This document shows positions 8,795 to 17,505 of a DNA stretch of 64,000 nt, in pieces. A model generated the notes under the pieces. It searched no databases. It saw nothing but the letters and a program-made list of their open reading frames with translations, and was not told the DNA's origin. Source of the DNA: Diplocloster agilis. GTDB taxonomy: Bacteria > Bacillota > Clostridia > Lachnospirales > Lachnospiraceae. The first letter of the stretch is position 1, and every line of letters begins with the position of its first letter. Where the stretch lies: the NCBI RefSeq assembly GCF_019042275.1, contig NZ_JAHQCW010000002.1:175471-239470 (forward strand). The letters are read 5' to 3'. The position numbers were made by a program, and so were the translations under genes.

Positions 8795-9870
8795 TTTTCT
8801 TTTCCTTTGTTTCCCTTTCCTGAGTAGCCTATAGGGGACATGTCCATTTTGATTTGGGACATGTCCATTCCGGTTTGGGACATGTCCATTTTGGTTTGGG
8901 ACATGTCCATTCCAGTCTGGGACATGTCCGTTTCAGTTTGGACATGTCCCAAATTAAGCATGAAGTCAAGAATTCTGTCTTCATCGTAGTCAAAATCCGG
9001 TTTATTAACCCAGATCACGTCCCGCTCCCTTTTGAACCAGGTAAGCTGACGCTTTGCAAAATGCCGGGTATCCCGTTTGAGAATATAGACCGCGTCTTCA
9101 AGCGTGCATTCTCCGTCGAGGAAGGCCAGAATTTCCTTGTAGCCCAGGCCCTGCATGGAAACCATGTCTTTCGTGCAGCCCATGGCTTTCAGGGCGCGGA
9201 CCTCGTCCACCAATCCATCCGCCAGCATCTCATCCACCCTGGAATCAATCTGCCGATAGAGTTTCGCCCGGTCATCATTCAGCACAAAATAGGAAAACCG
9301 GTAAGGGGACTCCTTCTGCCTTTCCGCCTGATTGTGAGCGGATATGGGCTGTCCTGTCTGCCGGTAGTATTCAAGCGCCCGGATAACGCGCTTTATATTA
9401 TTTTCATGAATGATACCAGCCGATTCCGGATCTACTTCGGCCAACTGCCTGTGCAGATACGACGCCCCTTTTTCCTGGGCCAGCGCTTCTAATTCCTCCC
9501 GCACAGACGGATCTTCTCCGTTTTCGGTAAAATCAATATCATATAAAACAGCCTGGATATAAAATCCGGTACCTCCGGTAAGGATCGGTATCTTCCCCCT
9601 GTCATAGATCTGTTCCATAGCTTCCCTGGCCAGCTCTTTGAATTTTACCACATGAAATTCTTCAAAGGGGGACAAGACATCGATCAGATGATGAGGCACT
9701 CCCTGCATTTCTTCCACTCGTATTTTTGCGGAACCGATGTCCATATGCCGGTATACCTGCATGGAATCCGCAGATATGATCTCTCCGCCGACCGCCTTGG
9801 CCAGACGTATGGATAAACGGGTTTTCCCCACCGCGGTCGGACCAGTCAGAATTATGAGCGGCCGCTTCAT
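8791..9870 (-). CDS. miaA: tRNA dimethylallyltransferase MiaA with repetitive C-terminal tail
   Basis: MiaA adds a dimethylallyl group to adenosine 37 of tRNAs reading UNN codons. The 359 residues show the P-loop LTGPTAVGKTRLS (9-21), the substrate motif ISADSMQVYRHMDIGSAK, GGTGFYIQAVLYDIDF and the C-terminal region KRQLTWFKRERDVIWV. The catalytic body ends near residue 313, within the usual 300-320 length. After it comes a tail of about 40 residues made of seven-residue units (DMSQTGM, DMSQTKM, DMSQIKM) and a lysine-rich end, encoded by a 21-bp minisatellite. Such a tail is not part of MiaA and is probably a recent expansion. It is 45 bases downstream of mutL and overlaps the next gene. Confidence 0.97.
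   Translation of the reverse strand: MKRPLIILTGPTAVGKTRLSIRLAKAVGGEIISADSMQVYRHMDIGSAKIRVEEMQGVPHHLIDVLSPFEEFHVVKFKELAREAMEQIYDRGKIPILTGGTGFYIQAVLYDIDFTENGEDPSVREELEALAQEKGASYLHRQLAEVDPESAGIIHENNIKRVIRALEYYRQTGQPISAHNQAERQKESPYRFSYFVLNDDRAKLYRQIDSRVDEMLADGLVDEVRALKAMGCTKDMVSMQGLGYKEILAFLDGECTLEDAVYILKRDTRHFAKRQLTWFKRERDVIWVNKPDFDYDEDRILDFMLNLGHVQTETDMSQTGMDMSQTKMDMSQTGMDMSQIKMDMSPIGYSGKGNKGKEK
8836..8949. repeat. 21-bp minisatellite with GGACATGTCC core inside the 3' end of miaA
   Basis: Six perfect copies of the ten-base palindrome GGACATGTCC start at 8836, 8857, 8878, 8899, 8920 and 8940. Spacing is exactly 21 bp except the last interval of 20 bp, so five copies read in one frame (DMS) and the promoter-proximal one in another (GHV). 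Spacers alternate between TTTTGGTTTG-like and TTCCGGTTTG-like types, so the true unit may be a 42-bp dimer. Confidence 0.95.
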
Positions 9871-9915
9871 GCTGTCACCTTCTGTCTTAATATTCTTTGT
9901 TTCATCATTTTTGCC

Positions 9916-12237
9916 TCAGACAATTCTCTTAAATTTCTTTTCCAGCTCATATTTGGACATGGAAATAATCGTCGGCCTTCCATGCGGGCAGTTATAAGGA
10001 TTCTCAAGCTCCAGGAGCTCGTCAATCAATGCTTTGGCCTCCGCCTCGGATAAAACCTGTTTTCCTTTTACCGCGGCTTTGCATGACATGGACGCGATCT
10101 TTTGGTTGATCATATCGGCTTCCATCGTGATATGAAAATCCGCCAGTCCGTCGATCAGCTCCACCAGCAGGTCTTTGTGCGCGATGCCGAACAGGTTGTC
10201 CGGAACCGCCCTGACGGAGTATTCATTGCCGCCGAAGGGTTCGATCTCAAATCCGATCTGTGTGAAATAGTCCTGGTACCGCTTCAGCAGCTCTGCTTCC
10301 TGCATCGTAAGCGTCAGAATGATCGGCGGGCTTAACAGCTGGGATGTAAACTCCCTGGAAGCAAGGCTTTTCATAGTTCTCTCATACAATACCTTCTCAT
10401 GGGCCGCATGCTGGTCAATGATATACAGATGATCCTTAAACTGTACCAGCCAATAGGTCTCAAACAGCTGGCCAATGATCCGGTGCTCCATCCTGGAGTC
10501 CTTATCCAGCAGGCGGTGTTCGAATAATTCCAATTGTTCCGCTGCCGCAGCACTTTCAGCAATCGCATCCGCTCCACTCTTATCCTCTGCGCTTACCGTT
10601 TCTTCCCGGCCCTTCGCATCCGTCCGTCCATAATCACTTTCCTCCCGGATAAATCCCGGACCGGCATCCGGTGTTTCCTTTTCAGCCTGGCCATCCCCGT
10701 ATAAATCGCTCGGCTGGGGTCCTTCTGCCGGAATATCCCCGTTGCCTGCTCCCGGATCATTGATCTGCTGAACCGGCCGTATCTGTTCATAGAGCCGCTG
10801 CGTCTCCATCTGCGCCTCATGATTCGCCAGCACGCGCCTGCGCATTTCCTCCATAAAGTATTCCAGATTCTTCTGGCCTGCGCCGCCATTCACAGCCTCC
10901 GGCTGGGGCTGCCGCCCATTATCTAAAGGATTGCCCTGTCTTTGCCCTTCATATTCCGACCCGGATAAGTTTTTCGCATCCGGCGCATTCGGCGCATCCG
11001 TTGCTTCCGCTGCCGTTACCCCGGGGGCGCCGCCCCTCCTGGTCAGCCGCAGATCCAGCCTCTCAAACCCCATTTGATTAACGGCAGCCGTTTTACCCGG
11101 CATCTCTTTTCGCCCGGCTGCCGCTGCCCGTTCCTCCGCGATCAGCCCCCCTGTTGTCCGATCCTCTGCTGTCCGCCCCTCTACCGTCCGATCCTCCGCT
11201 GCCTTTTGTTCCGCTTTGCCAACATCCAGCGTCACCTCCGGTATCAGCTCCCTGCCGGCCAGCGCATCCTTAAGCGTCCGGACGATCAGCTGATACATCT
11301 CCTCCTGATTGGAAAAGCGCAGTTCCATCTTAGTCGGATGCACATTGACATCCAGCAGATCCCCTTCTATGGTAAAATGCAGGACGGTAAACGGATATTT
11401 GTGCTGCATCATAAAAGTTTTGTAAGCGTCCTCGATCGCCCTGGATATGATCTGGCTCTTAATATACCGCCCGTTGATATAATAATTTTCGTAATTCCGA
11501 TTGCCTCTGGATATGACCGGTTTGCCGATGAATCCCCGGATCTGCACGGCAGCGTCCCCGGCGTCGACCGCGATCAGTTCGGACGCGATCTCTCGGCCAT
11601 ATACACCGTAAATAATGTCCTTCAGGTTTGTATTTCCGGAAGTATGCAGACGCACCTGTCCATTATTAATAAATTTAAAAGAAATGTCCGGATGAGACAT
11701 CGCCAATTTGATCAGCAGGTCGTTGATATAACCGGCCTCCGTCATGGCGGCTTTCAGAAACTTCTTCCGGGCCGGCGTATTATAGAAAAGATTTCTGACC
11801 AGAAATGTGGTCCCGTCGGGAGCTCCCACTTCCTCCAGACTGACTTCTTTTCCCCCTTCGATGATATAGCGAACTCCCGTGGCTTCCGAAGGAACCTTAG
11901 TCACCAGTTCCACCTGGGCAACCGCGGCAATACTGGATAAAGCCTCGCCCCGAAACCCCAGGGAATGAATCGTCATCAGATCCTCCACCGCCCGGATCTT
12001 GCTGGTGGAATGCCGAAGGAATGCCGTCGGCACCTGGTCTTTCCCGATACCGCTTCCATTATCTGTGATCCGGATGAAGCTTATGCCTCCCTCTTTGATC
12101 TCTACCGTTACCGAGCTGGCTCCCGCATCGATGGCATTCTCCGCCAGCTCCTTGACTACCGACGAAGGCCGCTCGATCACTTCGCCGGCCGCGATTTTGT
12201 CAATTGTATGTTGATCTAATACTTCTATTCTACCCAT
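9916..12237 (-). CDS. mutL: DNA mismatch repair protein MutL (endonuclease type)
   Basis: MutL couples mismatch recognition by MutS to strand incision. The 773-residue protein has the GHKL ATPase at the N-terminus (IAAGEVIERPSSVVKELAENAIDAGAS, DNGSGIG, HSTSKI, GFRGEALSSI), a second domain ending near residue 330, a low-complexity linker (about 335-570, rich in Glu, Ala, Arg with repeated AEDRT units) and a dimerisation domain. The latter carries the metal-binding nuclease motif DQHAAHEKVLYE (about 606) and CPHGRP, so this is the nicking form found in bacteria without MutH. I start at 12237 (MGRIEVLDQ), where family homology begins. It lies 26 bases after mutS. Confidence 0.97.
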   Translation of the reverse strand: MGRIEVLDQHTIDKIAAGEVIERPSSVVKELAENAIDAGASSVTVEIKEGGISFIRITDNGSGIGKDQVPTAFLRHSTSKIRAVEDLMTIHSLGFRGEALSSIAAVAQVELVTKVPSEATGVRYIIEGGKEVSLEEVGAPDGTTFLVRNLFYNTPARKKFLKAAMTEAGYINDLLIKLAMSHPDISFKFINNGQVRLHTSGNTNLKDIIYGVYGREIASELIAVDAGDAAVQIRGFIGKPVISRGNRNYENYYINGRYIKSQIISRAIEDAYKTFMMQHKYPFTVLHFTIEGDLLDVNVHPTKMELRFSNQEEMYQLIVRTLKDALAGRELIPEVTLDVGKAEQKAAEDRTVEGRTAEDRTTGGLIAEERAAAAGRKEMPGKTAAVNQMGFERLDLRLTRRGGAPGVTAAEATDAPNAPDAKNLSGSEYEGQRQGNPLDNGRQPQPEAVNGGAGQKNLEYFMEEMRRRVLANHEAQMETQRLYEQIRPVQQINDPGAGNGDIPAEGPQPSDLYGDGQAEKETPDAGPGFIREESDYGRTDAKGREETVSAEDKSGADAIAESAAAAEQLELFEHRLLDKDSRMEHRIIGQLFETYWLVQFKDHLYIIDQHAAHEKVLYERTMKSLASREFTSQLLSPPIILTLTMQEAELLKRYQDYFTQIGFEIEPFGGNEYSVRAVPDNLFGIAHKDLLVELIDGLADFHITMEADMINQKIASMSCKAAVKGKQVLSEAEAKALIDELLELENPYNCPHGRPTIISMSKYELEKKFKRIV

Positions 12238-12263
12238 ATTTTCCTCCCGTGGCGCAAGACTTC

Positions 12264-14903
12264 CTACCACCGGTTTTTAATCTTGTTCTGCAGGCGGTAA
12301 ATGGTATTTAACGCGTCGATGGGCGTCAGGGTGCTGATATCGATATCCCTCAATTCCAGGATAATGTCATCGTCCCGGACCGTATCAAACAAAGACATCT
12401 GTTCCACGTCCATCGAATGAAGGGATTCCGAAATAAATCCGCCGGAACTGACGGCGATATCCCTGGCCTTCGCCGTAATATCGGCGTCGCTTAACTCCTC
12501 CACCAGTTCTTTTGCCCGTTCGATGACCAGATCCGGCACACCGGCAAGCTTGGCCACCTGGATTCCGTAACTCTTATCCGCGCCGCCTTTGACGATCTTG
12601 CGCAGGAATACGATGTCGTCGCCCTTTTCTTTTACCGCGATGCAGTAATTGTTCACATTGTTCAATTTTCCTTCCAGCTCCGTCAGCTCATGATAATGGG
12701 TGGCAAACAGCGTCTTTGCCCCCAGAAGCTTCGGATTGCTTATGTATTCCACCACGGCCCACGCAATGCTCAAGCCGTCGAACGTACTGGTTCCCCGGCC
12801 GATCTCATCCAGGATCAGAAGGCTGTCCGAGGTGGCGTTTCTTAAAATGTTGGCGACCTCTGTCATCTCCACCATGAACGTGCTCTGCCCGGACGCCAGA
12901 TCATCGGACGCGCCGACCCGGGTAAAGATCCGGTCCACGATCCCGATATTGGCGCTTTTGGCCGGCACAAAGCTGCCGATCTGGGCCATCAGCACGATCA
13001 GCGCCGCCTGCCGCATATAGGTAGATTTCCCGGCCATATTCGGCCCTGTGATAATGGATATTCTCTTGTCCTTGTGATCCAGGTACGTATCGTTCGGAAT
13101 GAACATATCGTTGGCAATCATCCGCTCCACAACCGGATGCCTGCCGTCCTTGATATCAATGATCCCCTTCTGATTCACCTTCGGACGGACATAATGATTC
13201 CGTTCCGCCACCAGCGCTAAAGAGGCGAATACATCGATCTTCGCGACGGCCCGGGCCGTGGTCTGGATCCGCACGACTTCTTGTGCAATCCTGTCCCTTA
13301 CCTGGCAGAACAGGTTATATTCCAGCACCGTCAGCTTATCCTCCGCCCCCAGGATCATATCCTCCAGCTCTTTTAGTTCCGGGGTAATATAGCGCTCCGC
13401 ATTTGCCATTGTCTGCTTTCGGACAAAATAATCCGGCACCATGTCTTTATAGGAATTCGTAACCTCCAGATAGTAGCCAAATACTTTGTTAAACTTTATC
13501 TTTAAATTTTTAATTCCGGACTTTTCCTTTTCCCTGGCTTCCAGGTCGGCCAGCCAGTTCTTCCCCTCGGTCTTGGCATGTCTTAGCTTGTCTACCTCTT
13601 CATTGTAGCCGTCCCGGATTATCCCGCCCTCCCGGATCGTGATCGGAGGTTCCTCCTGGATCGATGATTTCACCAGATCGTACAGATCGCTCAGCTCATC
13701 AATTTCCTCGTAGATCTCCTGGAGCAGCGGCGCCTGCAGATTTTTCAGCAGGAACTTAATATGCGGCAGCATATACAGGGAACCGGCAAAGGCGTTTAAA
13801 TCCCTGGGCCCGGCAGTTTTATAGCTGATCTTGCTGATCAGCCGTTCCAGGTCGTAGACCGGATTCAGGTACTCCCGGATCTCTTCCCTGGTAATCGCGT
13901 TTTGGTTCAGTTCTTCGATGGCGGACAGCCTTTTTTCGATCTCTTTTCCATTGATTAAGGGCTGCTCTATATAACTGCGCAGCATGCGGGCTCCCATGGC
14001 TGTTTTCGTTTTGTCCAGCACCCACAGCAGCGACCCTTTCTTCTGTTTTTCCCGCATCGTTTCTACCAGCTCCAGATTTCTCCTGGTGGAACTGTCGATC
14101 ACCATAAATTTCCCGGTGGCATAGGGGGTCAGGGTAGTCATATGCTGAAGCGTTGTCTTCTGCGTCTCATAGAGATACTGCAACATGGCCCCCGCGGCGA
14201 TGACGCCGCAGTCATAGTCCTTTAATCCCAGCCCGTCCAGGCTTCCTACCCGGAAATGCTCCTTGAGCACCCGGATACATTTCTCATCGTCAAAATACCA
14301 GGCATCCTGGGAATATATCGTGATGCCTAACCGGTTCTGCAGATCCTCAAGATCCATTCCGCTGACGTAAAATGAGTCGTTGCAGATAATCTCCGACGGC
14401 ATATATTTATGGATCTCATCGATCAGTTTCCGGTCCGTATCCAGTTCCGTCACCAGAAATTCTCCGGTGGTAATGTCGGATACCGAAACTCCGTATTTCT
14501 CATCCAGATAAACAATGCACATCAGATAATTATTCTTCGACTCATCCAAAGTCTGGGTATTAAAATTCGTTCCCGGCGTCACGATGCGGACTACTTCCCG
14601 TTTCACCAGGCCCTTGGCCATCTTAGGGTCCTCGACCTGCTCGCAGATCGCCACTTTGTATCCTTTTTTTACCAGTTTCGTCAGATACCCTTCCACCGCG
14701 TGGTAGGGTATCCCGCACATGGGAGCCCGTTCCTCAAGGCCGCAGTCCTTCCCCGTCAGGGTGATCTCTAACTCCCTGGAAGCCGTCAGCGCGTCCTCAA
14801 AAAACATCTCATAAAAATCACCCAATCTATAAAACAAAATACAATCCTGATACTCTTCCTTCGTCTTAACATACTGCTGCATCATCGGTGTTAATTCTGC
14901 CAT
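12264..14903 (-). CDS. mutS: DNA mismatch repair protein MutS
   Basis: MutS recognises mismatches and small loops. The 879-residue product has the mismatch-wedge motif (FYRLGDFYEMFFEDA, with the Phe-x-Glu, about 24-38), connector, lever and clamp regions, the Walker A motif GPNMAGKST (about 620), Walker B LLILDEIGRGTSTFDG and the family ending HYHELTELE. Length and layout are those of MutS1. The ATG follows AAGGAAGG and is preceded by a strong promoter at 14942-14970. It is the first gene of the mutS-mutL-miaA series. Confidence 0.98.
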   Translation of the reverse strand: MAELTPMMQQYVKTKEEYQDCILFYRLGDFYEMFFEDALTASRELEITLTGKDCGLEERAPMCGIPYHAVEGYLTKLVKKGYKVAICEQVEDPKMAKGLVKREVVRIVTPGTNFNTQTLDESKNNYLMCIVYLDEKYGVSVSDITTGEFLVTELDTDRKLIDEIHKYMPSEIICNDSFYVSGMDLEDLQNRLGITIYSQDAWYFDDEKCIRVLKEHFRVGSLDGLGLKDYDCGVIAAGAMLQYLYETQKTTLQHMTTLTPYATGKFMVIDSSTRRNLELVETMREKQKKGSLLWVLDKTKTAMGARMLRSYIEQPLINGKEIEKRLSAIEELNQNAITREEIREYLNPVYDLERLISKISYKTAGPRDLNAFAGSLYMLPHIKFLLKNLQAPLLQEIYEEIDELSDLYDLVKSSIQEEPPITIREGGIIRDGYNEEVDKLRHAKTEGKNWLADLEAREKEKSGIKNLKIKFNKVFGYYLEVTNSYKDMVPDYFVRKQTMANAERYITPELKELEDMILGAEDKLTVLEYNLFCQVRDRIAQEVVRIQTTARAVAKIDVFASLALVAERNHYVRPKVNQKGIIDIKDGRHPVVERMIANDMFIPNDTYLDHKDKRISIITGPNMAGKSTYMRQAALIVLMAQIGSFVPAKSANIGIVDRIFTRVGASDDLASGQSTFMVEMTEVANILRNATSDSLLILDEIGRGTSTFDGLSIAWAVVEYISNPKLLGAKTLFATHYHELTELEGKLNNVNNYCIAVKEKGDDIVFLRKIVKGGADKSYGIQVAKLAGVPDLVIERAKELVEELSDADITAKARDIAVSSGGFISESLHSMDVEQMSLFDTVRDDDIILELRDIDISTLTPIDALNTIYRLQNKIKNRW

Positions 14904-14941
14904 CTGTGAAACCTTCCTTATCTTCGCGTATTATCCGTTTT

Positions 14942-14970
14942 ATTATAGCACCTGATTTACCGGAACACAA
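14942..14970 (-). promoter_or_regulatory. Promoter of the mutS operon
   Basis: On the minus strand a TTGTGT -35 element (14970-14965), a 17-base spacer and a perfect TATAAT -10 (14947-14942) precede mutS by about 39 bases. The -10 has the TGn extension (TGCTATAAT), which usually makes a housekeeping-sigma promoter strong and less dependent on the -35. Confidence 0.82.
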
Positions 14971-15038
14971 CAACCTGATTTCAGGGAAAATCCCACCACT
15001 AGATGTTGGGTTACGCAAGGGATCGCCATACACAATTG

Positions 15039-15109
15039 AAAAACGGGATGATTCCGTGCCACAGGCGTCGGTGCCGCACCTGTGGCTTCCGGAGTCAATC
15101 CCGGTTTTT
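15039..15109. terminator. Long-stem terminator, readable on both strands
   Basis: AAAAACGGGAT at 15039 pairs with ATCCCGGTTTTT-like sequence ending at 15109, and an inner stem CCACAGG/CCTGTGG extends the hairpin. A run of T follows on the minus strand, so it should end transcription from the EAL gene before the mutS promoter; the A/T runs allow use on the other strand as well. Confidence 0.8.
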
Positions 15110-15125
15110 CCTACAGCTTTATAGT

Positions 15126-17342
15126 TTAGAACAGATGATTTTGGGCCCATTGCTCAAACTCGGCAACGGGCAGGGGCTTTGCATACAGATACCCCTGGAT
15201 CAGATCGCAGTGTAATTCTTTCAGGACATTTAGTTGTTCCTGGGTCTCGATTCCTTCCGCGACCGTTTTTATGTTCAGATTTTTGGTCAATTCCATGATA
15301 CACGCCAGGATGTGCCGGCTTTTGGGATTCGTGATGTCCTGGGCAAATTTGCGGTCCAGCTTGATGGTGTCGATATCAAATTCTTTCAGTAATCCAAGAG
15401 ACGAAAAACCGGTGCCGAAATCATCCAGGGAGCATAAAAATCCAAGTTGATGCATGGTCTTAATGTTATCCTTTACGATTTCGATTCTCTTGTCGTCGAA
15501 AAATACGGACTCCGTCAATTCCAGCTCAATCATACCATCCGTTATCTGATGTTTTCGGGCAATATCGGACAGATGCGGCAGCAGTTCCGGATTCTTAAAA
15601 TGCTGTCTAGACAGGTTGACCGAGATCGGGATAACCGGCTTATGATTGTCGATCCATCGCTCTATCAGGATGCAGACTTCCTCGAACATATAATTGTCCA
15701 GCCGGCAGATATTTCCGTTTTTTTCAAACAGAGGAATGAATTCGGAAGGGTAGATCATTCCCTGCTTCGGATGCTGCCAGCGGACCAGGGCTTCGGCCCC
15801 CAGCAGGCGGCTGCTGTACGGACACACCTTGGGCTGAAGGTAAACCTTGAAATCATGATTTTGTATGGAAATATCGAACAAGTCATTCAGTTCATGTTCC
15901 CTTTGCAGCTTCCTGGTTATCTCGGAATCATAATAGACGACAGGCTGCTGCGCATGGTATCTTTGCTGAAAACAAGCCGTCTTTGCCCTGTCCTGGATCA
16001 GCGTAATCTCCATGGACGGCTGGTCTACCAGGTAAGCTCCCTGAGAGATGGCCAAATAATAGGGTTCCTCCCTGTTTTGATTAAAGGAGTTCACATCCTC
16101 CAGTATCCGGTCCATCCTGGACTGGATACGGTTTCTGTCCGATTCTTTCAGGCAGAGGAAAAAGTTATCGGCCTCCCCGCGTGCGCACAGCTCGTCCTCC
16201 TTAAGATTTCTCTTTAACACTTGTCCGATATAGCGCAGGGTAGCGTCCCCGGAAGGACTTCCGAAATTTTCATTGATTAGTTTAAAGTCTTTCATATTCA
16301 ATGCTATTAATGTGTAAGTACCTGCGGGGGCCTTCTGCAGCATTTCCTTGCATCTAAGTTGAAAGGCCGCATTACTCATACCGCCGGTTACGGTATCTTC
16401 AAAGGCGATCAGCTCCAGCGTTTTTCTGTGGTTTCGGAACGTATTGGTTATGATCAGCAGGGACAACGCAAATACCATAATAATCCCTGCAGTGATCAGA
16501 AAGGTTCTGGTCACATACCGGTCCGTATCCCCGGTGATCAGATCCGCCGGAACTAACGTCAGCAATACCCAGTCATAGGGTTCCAGATTATTATAGGAAA
16601 GAATCAGTTCGGAGCCGTTAAGAGCTGTGAAGGTAAACACCCCGTCCTGATGATTTCGCATATTGTCCCGCATCTGATATATGGACTGCAGTTCTCTTTG
16701 ATGGGTTTTCGTTTCCTGGGTGAAAATATGATCCAGTCTTAAAAAGGGATCCAGATCCGTGGGCGAGATAATCACATTTCCCTCGCAGTCTGCAATGCAG
16801 GTCAGGCTTTTCCCGTCGAAGCTGTGAGGCTGGATTAATTTTTGCATATTGGATTTGCTTCGTATCCCGGACAGGGCCCCTATCACCTTCTCATCCATAT
16901 AAAAAGGAACCGAATAAAGGATGTTCTGCCCGTCCAGAAAAGAAACTCCATTTTTACCGTTGAGAGCATCCTGTACTCCGGAAAACTCCTGCAGATTGTC
17001 TATGTGATCTCCGGTCGAATAGCTTTCTCCGGATCTGGAACTTATAATCAGGGAATCAAATTCCAGTAATCGGGCCTTCCAGTTTAAAAAGTTTTTTAAA
17101 TCCTCCGCCCCCTGATATTCATAAATTTTTCGCGCACTATCTTCCAGCGACTTCATATCCTGGGTGATTTTCTTCAATCTTGCCCCAATATCACTGGTCA
17201 ATTGCAGGGATACATCTTCTACATAACTCTCCGTCTTACGGGAAATAATATAATTAAGTTCTGCCGCATTCCAGACCGTAATGACAGACATGGCCAGAAT
17301 GACCACGGTCAGAGCTATGACTGATATTTTTACTTTCTTCAT
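15126..17342 (-). CDS. Membrane c-di-GMP phosphodiesterase (sensor, degenerate GGDEF, EAL)
   Basis: The 738-residue product has a membrane helix at 4-24, an extracytoplasmic sensor of about 260 residues of the Cache type, a second helix (about 280-300), a GGDEF domain and a C-terminal EAL domain. The GGDEF signature is replaced by GEADNF, so cyclase activity is unlikely. The EAL domain keeps the catalytic set: EALVRWQHP, SVNLSRQHF, ELELTES, LDDFGTGFSSL, IKLDRKF, AEGIET and QGYLYAKPL. The inferred reaction is hydrolysis of c-di-GMP to pGpG at the membrane, controlled by an external ligand. I moved the start to the ATG at 17342, which follows AGGAGCAGTT. It stands alone and diverges from the GntR gene. 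Confidence 0.92.
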   Translation of the reverse strand: MKKVKISVIALTVVILAMSVITVWNAAELNYIISRKTESYVEDVSLQLTSDIGARLKKITQDMKSLEDSARKIYEYQGAEDLKNFLNWKARLLEFDSLIISSRSGESYSTGDHIDNLQEFSGVQDALNGKNGVSFLDGQNILYSVPFYMDEKVIGALSGIRSKSNMQKLIQPHSFDGKSLTCIADCEGNVIISPTDLDPFLRLDHIFTQETKTHQRELQSIYQMRDNMRNHQDGVFTFTALNGSELILSYNNLEPYDWVLLTLVPADLITGDTDRYVTRTFLITAGIIMVFALSLLIITNTFRNHRKTLELIAFEDTVTGGMSNAAFQLRCKEMLQKAPAGTYTLIALNMKDFKLINENFGSPSGDATLRYIGQVLKRNLKEDELCARGEADNFFLCLKESDRNRIQSRMDRILEDVNSFNQNREEPYYLAISQGAYLVDQPSMEITLIQDRAKTACFQQRYHAQQPVVYYDSEITRKLQREHELNDLFDISIQNHDFKVYLQPKVCPYSSRLLGAEALVRWQHPKQGMIYPSEFIPLFEKNGNICRLDNYMFEEVCILIERWIDNHKPVIPISVNLSRQHFKNPELLPHLSDIARKHQITDGMIELELTESVFFDDKRIEIVKDNIKTMHQLGFLCSLDDFGTGFSSLGLLKEFDIDTIKLDRKFAQDITNPKSRHILACIMELTKNLNIKTVAEGIETQEQLNVLKELHCDLIQGYLYAKPLPVAEFEQWAQNHLF

Positions 17343-17505
17343 AACTGCTCCTGTATAACTCCATTCTCCAATCATATTGATTTCTGGTTTTCGACAAATA
17401 TTATTTTAGCAAAACAAAAACCGACAGACAAGATCATATCTGTGTACGTAAGCATATAGCTTGCTGCCATTTTTTATGTTATATTAGAAAAATGGAGGGA
17501 TTACC

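Noticed and set aside
8836..8949. CRISPR array
   Set aside because: Repeats are 10-bp cores with 11-bp spacers that are themselves repetitive, inside a coding frame, with no cas genes nearby.
11074..11940. A 288-codon plus-strand frame opposite mutL
   Set aside because: MutL motifs on the minus strand run through the same interval; the plus frame has no family features.
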